A stretch of 7,731 nucleotides of DNA, from NCBI RefSeq assembly GCF_946478925.1, contig NZ_CAMLDP010000081.1:1-7731 (forward strand), given 5' to 3'. The stretch comes from an uncultured Nitrososphaera sp. (GTDB taxonomy: Archaea > Thermoproteota > Nitrososphaeria > Nitrososphaerales > Nitrososphaeraceae). The translations under genes and the position numbers were made by a program. Under the pieces are notes generated by a model. That model was not told the origin of the DNA, ran no database searches, and saw nothing but the letters and a program-made list of their open reading frames with translations. Below, in pieces: positions 1-3,756 of the stretch (positions are counted from its first letter, which is position 1; each line of letters opens with the position of its first letter).

Positions 1-40
1 GCACATAAAATTCTTCTATTGTCGAGAATCAATCGCCGAT

Positions 41-53
41 AATATACATAAAT
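41..53 (+). promoter_or_regulatory. Putative archaeal TATA box of the aldo/keto reductase gene
   Basis: An A+T-rich element (aatatacataaat) is centred about 30 bases before the GTG at 77 and stands out from the G+C-rich coding sequence. With the usual archaeal spacing of about 26 bases, transcription would start near 72, giving an almost leaderless mRNA. No Shine-Dalgarno sequence is obvious. The rest of positions 1-76 shows no other feature. Confidence 0.55.
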
Positions 54-76
54 TGCGCGCAGGGTGATAACAAAGT

Positions 77-1075
77 GTGGAAACCGCGGCTCTTGGCGAT
101 CTAAGGGTGTGCAGGATACTGAACGGCATGTGGCAGGTTGCAGGAGGCCACGGCAGGATAGAACACGAAAAGGCAATTTCTGAAATGATGGCGTACCACG
201 ATTCCGGCTTTACCAGCTGGGACCTTGCAGACATTTACGGGCCGGCAGAGGATTTCATTAGAGATTTCAGGAATAGGCTTGCAGAAGGAAGGGGCGAAAA
301 CGAGCTGGCAAAGATGCAGGCGTTCACCAAGTTCGTGCCCGAGCCGGCGCGCATGACAAAGTCGGTAGTAGAACAAGCAATAGAGCGCTCGCGCCGCAGG
401 ATGGGCGTCGAATCAATAGATCTCGTGCAGTTTCACTGGTGGGACTATAACAACCCCGCGTGGCTCGACGCGCTGGTGCACCTGTCGGAGCTCCGGGACG
501 CAGGCAAGGTGCGCAACGTCGGCCTTACCAACTTTGACACTGACCACATGCAGGACATGGCCGACGCGGGGATAAAAATAGCATCGAACCAAGTGCAGTA
601 CTCCATAATCGACCAGCGGCCAAAGATAAAGATGCAAGAATTTTGCAGCAAGAACGGCTCGGTGATTTTCGCGTACGGGACGGTGTGCGGAGGACTCTTG
701 TCAGAGAAATACCTTGGCAAAGGCGAGCCGGCAAACGCGCAGCTTGACACACTGAGCTTGCGCAAGTACAAAAAGATGATAGACGCTTGGGGAGGCTGGA
801 AGCTGTTCCAAGAACTGCTTGCGACGCTAAAAGAAATATCAGGCAAACATAACGTGAGCATCGCAAACGTGGCCGCGCGCTATATCCTTGACAGGCCGGC
901 AGTCGCAGGAGTCATAATAGGTGCCCGGCTCGGGATAGCAGAGCACAGGCAGGACAACGCCCGCGTCTTTGAGTTAAAGCTGGACAACGAAGACAAGCAA
1001 AAGATAGAGGCGGTCACTGCCAGGTCGCGCGACCTGTTTGAGCTCATCGGCGACTGCGGCGGCGAGTACAGATAG
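77..1075 (+). CDS. Aldo/keto reductase family oxidoreductase
   Basis: A complete 332-residue NAD(P)H-dependent aldo/keto reductase with the (beta/alpha)8 fold, probably cytosolic; the family reduces aldehydes and ketones to alcohols. The catalytic tetrad is visible: Asp49 and Tyr54 (WDLADIYG), Lys85 (FTKFV) and His120 (QFHWW). The family signature GKVRNVGLTNF lies at 143-153, NQVQYS at 171-176, and the C-terminal cofactor-binding segment GVIIGAR at 278-284. Length is normal for the family. The GTG start is chosen because an in-frame stop lies at 68-70 and the TATA box at 41-53 places transcription start just before it. Internal starts at 107 (GTG) and 128 (ATG) would remove the first beta strand. 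The gene appears to be transcribed alone. The chain ends in the distinctive GDCGGEYR. The substrate cannot be deduced; the family assignment is secure. Confidence 0.95.
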   Translation: METAALGDLRVCRILNGMWQVAGGHGRIEHEKAISEMMAYHDSGFTSWDLADIYGPAEDFIRDFRNRLAEGRGENELAKMQAFTKFVPEPARMTKSVVEQAIERSRRRMGVESIDLVQFHWWDYNNPAWLDALVHLSELRDAGKVRNVGLTNFDTDHMQDMADAGIKIASNQVQYSIIDQRPKIKMQEFCSKNGSVIFAYGTVCGGLLSEKYLGKGEPANAQLDTLSLRKYKKMIDAWGGWKLFQELLATLKEISGKHNVSIANVAARYILDRPAVAGVIIGARLGIAEHRQDNARVFELKLDNEDKQKIEAVTARSRDLFELIGDCGGEYR

Positions 1076-1102
1076 AGACGCGTACAGAAAGAGTTTACTG
1101 AA

Positions 1103-1112
1103 GTCTTAACTA
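1103..1112 (+). promoter_or_regulatory. Weak putative TATA box before the LEA14-like gene
   Basis: The A+T-rich stretch agtcttaact is centred about 27 bases upstream of the ATG at 1135, the spacing expected for a leaderless archaeal transcript. The match to a TATA consensus is poor, so cotranscription with the upstream reductase across the 59-base gap is also possible. No terminator is visible in that gap. Confidence 0.3.
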
Positions 1113-1134
1113 TGATGCGCTTTCTGAATCCGCT

Positions 1135-1659
1135 ATGAGGAGGACGTACGTGGTGGCGGCAGGCATAGCCGCGGTGGCGATAATCTTTGTTTCTCTGCTT
1201 GCCGCAAGCAGCTACGCCAATGCAAGCCTCCAGTACAGATCGCGCGGGGCACAGGGGTACGATTTTTCAAAGTCGTCCACGGATGTTGCGATGGACGTGT
1301 GCAACCCGACGCCTTTCCCGGCCAGTTTTGATAGGCTGCAGTTCGTGGCGTCTTACAAGGATAGCGACTTGGCCACGATAAAGTTTGAAAACAACTCTGT
1401 CCCGGCAAACGCGGCCTCCACCGTGGACGGCGCGCTACAGGTCAATGGCAGGGCGGCCCTTGCCGCAGTGTTCCAGTCGTTTGCAGACAGCCTGAACGGC
1501 AAGACTACAGATGACTCTAGCAGCATGAAGGTAAAGATGACGTCAGAATCTCGGCTGCTTGGCCTCGTGCCGGTGTCGCAGAGCAAAGATATGTCAGGCG
1601 ACGAGTTTTCGCAGATGATGAATGGCAAGGGCGGCTTTTCCTGCCCGACAAAAAGCTGA
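1135..1659 (+). CDS. Membrane-anchored LEA14-like (LEA_2 type) protein
   Basis: A 174-residue protein with an N-terminal hydrophobic segment (about residues 5-24, preceded by two Arg) that is a signal anchor or signal peptide, so the rest should lie outside the cell. Residues about 45-110 show the pattern of LEA14/water-stress (LEA_2) domains: alternating hydrophobic residues, the 'NPTPFPASF' motif at 57-65, then 'SYKDSDLATIKF' and 'NNSVPANAASTV', as in immunoglobulin-like beta sandwiches. The C-terminal part (120-174) is Ser/Lys/Met-rich and not recognised. LEA14-like proteins of this size are common in archaea and are linked to desiccation or stress, but no reaction is known. The ATG is chosen for its position before the hydrophobic segment and about 27 bases after a weak TATA element. 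The gene is followed by a T6 run at 1691-1696. Confidence 0.75.
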   Translation: MRRTYVVAAGIAAVAIIFVSLLAASSYANASLQYRSRGAQGYDFSKSSTDVAMDVCNPTPFPASFDRLQFVASYKDSDLATIKFENNSVPANAASTVDGALQVNGRAALAAVFQSFADSLNGKTTDDSSSMKVKMTSESRLLGLVPVSQSKDMSGDEFSQMMNGKGGFSCPTKS

Positions 1660-1690
1660 CAGTTGGATTATATTGAATGCCAAAGCAGGA

Positions 1691-1696
1691 TTTTTT
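1691..1696 (+). terminator. T-run terminator after the LEA14-like gene
   Basis: Six consecutive T lie 31 bases past the stop codon of the LEA14-like gene. Oligo-T runs without a hairpin terminate archaeal transcription. The run also borders the left arm of the inverted repeat at 1696-1780. Confidence 0.45.
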
Positions 1697-1780
1697 GCAC
1701 CGTGATTCCTCCGGGCCTGCACGCGGCTCCTCTGTTCCCAGAGTCTGCGCCTCGCCTTGGAGGGCTGCTGTCACGGTGCA
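1696..1780. repeat. Nested inverted repeat of unknown function in an intergenic gap
   Basis: Within the 207-base gap 1660-1866, TGCACCGTGA (1696-1705) pairs perfectly with TCACGGTGCA (1771-1780). Inside it, CCTCC (1708-1712) faces GGAGG (1759-1763), and at the centre CTCTG (1730-1734) and CAGAG (1739-1743) enclose a four-base loop. Transcribed from the minus strand that loop reads GGAA, a GNRA-type tetraloop; from the plus strand it reads UUCC. This could be a small structured RNA, a 5' or 3' UTR element, or a short non-autonomous element with 10-base terminal inverted repeats, although no target duplication is visible. It does not fit a tRNA: no T-arm motif and no anticodon arm. The positions are certain; the function is unknown. 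Confidence 0.45.
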
Positions 1781-1808
1781 TCACATCATCTTCTTCTTCC
1801 TTTAGTAG

Positions 1809-1818
1809 ATTTTTTATC
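1809..1818 (+). promoter_or_regulatory. Putative TATA box of the 87-residue membrane protein gene
   Basis: The run gattttttat, preceded by a pyrimidine-rich stretch, would place transcription start near 1840. That leaves an untranslated leader of about 27 bases, long enough for the Shine-Dalgarno sequence at 1853-1861. Confidence 0.45.
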
Positions 1819-1852
1819 CGCGTTTTGTGTTATCTTGACTGGTGCCGACCGG

Positions 1853-1861
1853 CAGGGAGGA
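1853..1861 (+). promoter_or_regulatory. Strong Shine-Dalgarno sequence fixing the start at 1867
   Basis: AGGGAGGAA ends about five bases before the ATG at 1867. It is the clearest ribosome-binding site in the window, where most genes look leaderless, and it decides for this ATG over the in-frame TTG at 1663. Confidence 0.75.
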
Positions 1862-1866
1862 ATAGA

Positions 1867-2130
1867 ATGAAACCATTTATCATGCTAGGCGTGGGCGCGG
1901 TGACTGTCGCCGGCCTCTTGCTGAGCGTCAGCGTGGGCGCCTATTCGCAGTTCCTGACTGGAAACAGCGGCGAAATGTTCAAGCCAAGGTGCGGGAGGGG
2001 CTGCAGCAGCACGACACATCTCTCGCCAGCATTTGCAATACACTATCCCAACCTGCTCATAGCAGGCTTGCTTTCAGGGTCTTTTGGTGTTGCCCTTTTG
2101 ATAGTCCGACGGCAGGAAATCGAAGGTTAG
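1867..2130 (+). CDS. Small two-helix membrane protein, function unknown
   Basis: An 87-residue protein with two hydrophobic segments, about residues 5-26 and 63-80. They are joined by a polar loop with two cysteines spaced CGRGC (42-46) and several Ser/Thr, and followed by a basic RR and an acidic tail. The short N-terminus and the basic residues after helix 2 suggest both ends are cytoplasmic and the Cys-containing loop is outside (inference). The open frame extends upstream to a TTG at 1663, but that part crosses the inverted repeat and T-runs and is unlikely to be coding. The strong Shine-Dalgarno sequence supports ATG 1867. Its stop overlaps the stop of the convergent zinc-finger gene. 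No family recognised. Confidence 0.7.
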   Translation: MKPFIMLGVGAVTVAGLLLSVSVGAYSQFLTGNSGEMFKPRCGRGCSSTTHLSPAFAIHYPNLLIAGLLSGSFGVALLIVRRQEIEG

Positions 2131-2261
2131 ACTCCTACCTGATCAAAGTTGATTTCGCCGGCATAGCGCACCTTTGGTTTTCTTCCGTGCACCTGCTTGT
2201 GGCGTTCTAGGCGTTCCTTGTCGTCAAATTCCATGCCACACTTGCCGCACTTGAAAGCCAT
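2127..2261 (-). CDS. Single C2H2 zinc-finger microprotein
   Basis: A 44-residue protein with one classical C2H2 finger: Cys5-x2-Cys8, then a linker, then His21-x3-His25 (KCGKCGMEF ... RHKQVHG), followed by the basic stretch GRKPKVR. It starts just before the finger and ends shortly after it, so it is a free-standing finger that may bind nucleic acid or protein (inference from the fold; no target is known). Such small C2H2 proteins occur in archaea, including thaumarchaeotes. The ATG at 2261 is preferred over the in-frame ATG at 2279 because the TATA-like gttatatgc on the minus strand (2285-2293) predicts transcription start near 2263, after the upstream ATG. Its TAA shares bases with the TAG of the convergent membrane-protein gene. 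Confidence 0.8.
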   Translation of the reverse strand: MAFKCGKCGMEFDDKERLERHKQVHGRKPKVRYAGEINFDQVGV

Positions 2262-2284
2262 GTCGCAAAATATCCGCATTCATT

Positions 2285-2293
2285 GCATATAAC
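2285..2293 (-). promoter_or_regulatory. Putative TATA box of the C2H2 zinc-finger gene
   Basis: Read on the minus strand, gttatatgc is centred 28 bases before the ATG at 2261, the canonical distance for a leaderless archaeal gene. There is no Shine-Dalgarno sequence. Confidence 0.55.
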
Positions 2294-2328
2294 GGATCAT
2301 TGCTCTGGCAGAATGGAACTGATGGATG

Positions 2329-2334
2329 AAAAAA
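2329..2334 (-). terminator. T-run terminator after the zinc-ribbon gene
   Basis: On the minus strand, six T follow within four bases of the zinc-ribbon stop codon at 2338-2340. This would separate that transcript from the zinc-finger gene downstream. Confidence 0.45.
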
Positions 2335-2337
2335 CGA

Positions 2338-2478
2338 TTAGTTGTAATCGAACCCCTCTATCTTGTCCATGCGGGGGGACTTGCATACGGGGCAGATGTT
2401 TGTTTTTTGAGTTACTGCGCTCAGGGTGAAAATGACTCCGCAATTCGTGCAAGCGTAGATGTTCTTTTGCTTTATCAT
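2338..2478 (-). CDS. Small zinc-ribbon (rubredoxin-like) protein
   Basis: A 46-residue protein with two cysteine knuckles, Cys10-x2-Cys13 (YACTNCG) and Cys29-x2-Cys32 (ICPVCKS), 15 residues apart. This is the layout of a zinc ribbon or rubredoxin-like metal site. The sequence resembles the small zinc ribbons found in transcription factors and RNA polymerase subunits of archaea, but the chain is too short for a known larger family. It lacks the aromatic core expected of a true electron-transfer rubredoxin, so zinc rather than iron is more likely (inference). The ATG at 2478 is supported by a TATA-like cttaaatag on the minus strand at 2505-2513. It lies directly beside the transposase remnant, whose insertion seems to have spared this promoter. 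Confidence 0.8.
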   Translation of the reverse strand: MIKQKNIYACTNCGVIFTLSAVTQKTNICPVCKSPRMDKIEGFDYN

Positions 2479-2504
2479 TTACACTCTGAATGAGGGTTTG
2501 CTCT

Positions 2505-2513
2505 CTATTTAAG
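2505..2513 (-). promoter_or_regulatory. Putative TATA box of the zinc-ribbon gene
   Basis: Minus-strand cttaaatag is centred about 31 bases before the ATG at 2478, predicting a leader of only about five bases. Its presence argues that the plus-strand reading frame over 2490-2530 is not coding. Confidence 0.55.
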
Positions 2514-2531
2514 ACTCTGTTCTATCAAGTA

Positions 2532-2816
2532 AAATCGCCTAAACATAAGCACATTCGCCTAAAAGGCGACATGAAAAATAACAAGACGGAGAGGTTCAAT
2601 GGGGAAATCCGCGACCGTGAGAAGGTCATGCGCGGCTTGAAAAAGGAAGATACAGTTGTCGTTCCCGGCTATCAGATTTATCATAACTACTTTAGGCCAC
2701 ATGAAGGATTAGACGGCAAGACACCTGCCGAAGCTGCAAATATCAAGATTGAAGGTGGAAATAAATGGATAACGGTAATTCAGAATGCTCGACAAGCGAC
2801 TGAAAGGATCAAATAG
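2532..2816 (+). pseudogene. 3' remnant of an IS6/IS240-like DDE transposase
   Basis: The open frame begins at ATG 2490, but transposase-like sequence is only evident from about 2532 (HIRLKGD at 2550-2570). It holds the C-terminal end of a DDE catalytic domain. The segment NNKTERFNGEI... RDREKVMRGLK aligns with the third-acid helix of IS6-type enzymes, whose catalytic Glu corresponds to the Glu codon at 2589-2591. This is followed by QIYHNYFRPHEGLDGKTPAEAA, the classic C-terminal YNxxRPHxxLxGxTPxEA signature. The two catalytic Asp, the N-terminal DNA-binding part and the left end of the element are missing, so it cannot encode an active enzyme. The sequence is more A+T-rich than its neighbours, consistent with transfer. 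The frame itself is unbroken, so loss of the 5' part may be recent, or the remnant may still be read. Confidence 0.8.
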
Positions 2817-2822
2817 AATGAA

Positions 2823-2834
2823 GGTTGATCAACC
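2823..2834. repeat. Perfect 12-base palindrome downstream of the transposase remnant
   Basis: GGTTGATCAACC equals its own reverse complement. It starts seven bases past the transposase stop and 15 bases before the ATG of the small unknown ORF. It could be an operator or part of an insertion-element end; nothing in the sequence decides. Confidence 0.4.
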
Positions 2835-2848
2835 AACAGTCCTGTAGA

Positions 2849-3118
2849 ATGCAAGACAAGTCGTTTCTTGCTTTGTCCCGCCAAGAGCAGGAGGAAATGC
2901 TTCGCAAAAACGTAAGAGAGCTCTTTGACAAACTTCCTTACCTGATTGAGATAAACAAGGTGTGGTTATCTGATACATTTGTGGTAGAAGCAAGGCGAAG
3001 AGTAGCCATCGAAGCACAATGGCAAGATGACAAGAATCTTGTACGGATCTTTGATACGTGGATAGAAGCCATGCAAGAAGAACTGCGGCAAAGGTTCGTA
3101 TCAGCTAGCGGTTGTTAA
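2849..3118 (+). CDS. Small hypothetical protein beside the transposase remnant
   Basis: An 89-residue reading frame from ATG 2849; an in-frame TTG at 2825 would add eight residues but falls inside the palindrome at 2823-2834. The product is polar and charged, with helix-like stretches (SRQEQEEMLRKNVRELFDKL at about 10-29; DTWIEAMQEELRQRF at about 69-83), no membrane segment, no signal peptide and one C-terminal Cys. No family recognised. Like the remnant before it, it is visibly more A+T-rich than the flanking genes, so it may be a passenger of the same mobile element or part of a longer broken gene. No convincing TATA box or Shine-Dalgarno sequence is seen, so expression is doubtful. Confidence 0.45.
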   Translation: MQDKSFLALSRQEQEEMLRKNVRELFDKLPYLIEINKVWLSDTFVVEARRRVAIEAQWQDDKNLVRIFDTWIEAMQEELRQRFVSASGC

Positions 3119-3136
3119 ATTTATTCAGAATCTTGT

Positions 3137-3172
3137 ATGACCCGACAGTTAACAGCCTTTTCCATGACCCGA
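3137..3172 (+). repeat. Short direct repeat ATGACCCGA, two copies
   Basis: ATGACCCGA occurs at 3137-3145 and 3164-3172, each followed by a similar A/T-rich stretch (cagttaac and taacttac). They lie between the unknown ORF and the regulator promoter. They may be part of an insertion-element end or binding sites; no function can be assigned. Confidence 0.3.
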
Positions 3173-3198
3173 TAACTTACCAGAACCACCCAAGACTG

Positions 3199-3206
3199 TT
3201 TAAATA
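3199..3206 (+). promoter_or_regulatory. TATA box of the winged-helix regulator gene
   Basis: TTTAAATA matches the archaeal TATA consensus well. It predicts transcription start near 3228-3230, about 12 bases before the ATG at 3242 and inside the second of the two palindromes. Confidence 0.7.
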
Positions 3207-3207
3207 C

Positions 3208-3235
3208 TTAGGCTTGCCTAATTAGGCTTGCCTAA
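3208..3235. promoter_or_regulatory. Twin-palindrome operator over the regulator's transcription start
   Basis: Two identical 14-base sequences, TTAGGCTTGCCTAA, abut exactly at 3208-3221 and 3222-3235. Each is an inverted repeat of TTAGGC around a central TT. They begin one base after the TATA box and cover the inferred transcription start, so a bound dimer or pair of dimers would block polymerase: a repressor operator. Autoregulation by the winged-helix protein encoded immediately downstream is the simplest reading. The TTAGG/CCTAA half-sites also resemble DtxR/IdeR-type metal-regulator boxes (established consensus TTAGGTTAGSCTAACCTAA), so control by a separate iron or manganese regulator is an alternative. 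Confidence 0.75.
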
Positions 3236-3241
3236 TTGACG

Positions 3242-3613
3242 ATGAATGCACTCACGTTTGACAATCATGCCACCGCAATGCCCCTCATGCAGGAGCTCAT
3301 GGACGGCGTCTCGTACAGGTTGATAATGTCGACGATAGACACGCCCAAGACGGCCGCGCAGGTGTCCGTCGAAAACAACCTCCCGCTCAGCTCGACGTAC
3401 AAAAAGATAAAAAAGTTGCAGGACGTAGGCATACTCTTTATCGAAAAGATAGAGCTGGACGGCAAGGGCAAGAAGGTTGTCTATTACAGGAGCAGGATAA
3501 AGTCGATGGAGTTCAACCTGTCCCGCGACCAGATACTGCTCCAGTTTGAAAAGAACGACGTCCACATGTCGGCTCTGGTAAACGCAATGAAGCAGCAGGC
3601 AACGGCTTTCTAG
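3242..3613 (+). CDS. ArsR-like winged helix-turn-helix transcriptional regulator
   Basis: A 123-residue DNA-binding protein with a winged-helix domain. Residues about 19-32 form the first helix. Helix-turn-helix follows at about 37-62 (TAAQVSVENNLPLSSTYKKI ... KLQDVG), with a recognition helix around SSTYKKIKKL and a beta wing at 66-85 (FIEKIELDGKGKKVVYYRS). The C-terminal helices (93-121) probably dimerise. No cysteines are present, so a classic ArsR metal thiol site is absent; the ligand, if any, is unknown. ATG 3242 is preferred over the in-frame TTG at 3236, which touches the operator and has no support. A good TATA box and a twin palindrome precede it, suggesting tight repression and probable autoregulation. 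A T-rich terminator follows, so it is monocistronic. The next gene, on the same strand, encodes a secreted repeat protein and is a candidate target. Confidence 0.85.
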   Translation: MNALTFDNHATAMPLMQELMDGVSYRLIMSTIDTPKTAAQVSVENNLPLSSTYKKIKKLQDVGILFIEKIELDGKGKKVVYYRSRIKSMEFNLSRDQILLQFEKNDVHMSALVNAMKQQATAF

Positions 3614-3620
3614 CCTGCCG

Positions 3621-3640
3621 CATTATTTTTCATTTTTTGT
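3621..3640 (+). terminator. T-rich terminator after the regulator gene
   Basis: Two T-runs (five T at 3626-3630, six T at 3633-3638) begin 12 bases past the stop codon. This is typical of archaeal hairpin-free termination and separates the regulator from the secreted-protein gene. Confidence 0.55.
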
Positions 3641-3705
3641 CGCACGCCAAGCCTGAACAGTGACGGCAATCTCGGCTGCACTTTATTTTAGAAGATTGTT
3701 CTCGT

Positions 3706-3720
3706 TTGCGAAAATCGCAA
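3706..3720. promoter_or_regulatory. Inverted repeat next to the TATA box of the secreted-protein gene
   Basis: TTGCGA (3706-3711) and TCGCAA (3715-3720) are perfect reverse complements around AAA. The element ends four bases before the TATA box, overlapping where the BRE (TFB-binding) element should be. A protein bound here could recruit or block TFB/TBP. It differs from the twin palindrome of the regulator, so the same protein need not bind both. Confidence 0.5.
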
Positions 3721-3723
3721 TTT

Positions 3724-3731
3724 GGTTTATA
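3724..3731 (+). promoter_or_regulatory. TATA box of the secreted repeat protein gene
   Basis: The sequence ggtttata is centred about 29 bases before ATG 3757, so transcription should begin near 3754. This makes the message essentially leaderless and excludes the upstream in-frame TTG at 3748. Confidence 0.65.
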
Positions 3732-3756
3732 AGCGCTCCAGAAAAGCTTGGCCGGC

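Noticed and set aside
1696..1780. A tRNA with a long variable arm
   Set aside because: The outer stem is present, but there is no T-arm motif and no seven-base anticodon loop; the central hairpin has a four-base loop.
1663..1866. 68-codon upstream extension of the 87-residue membrane protein (TTG start)
   Set aside because: This stretch contains T-runs, a nested inverted repeat and a TATA-like element, and encodes a Ser/Cys-rich non-descript segment. The strong Shine-Dalgarno sequence places the start at 1867.
1989..2210. Plus-strand open frame overlapping the membrane protein and zinc-finger genes
   Set aside because: It conflicts with two better-supported genes, and its product has no coherent hydrophobic or domain pattern.
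2535..2569. Repeated TCGCCTAAA and the inverted repeat TCGCCT-AAA-AGGCGA as an operator
   Set aside because: It falls inside the transposase-derived coding sequence (IRLKGD) and is more simply explained by codons; no promoter is next to it.
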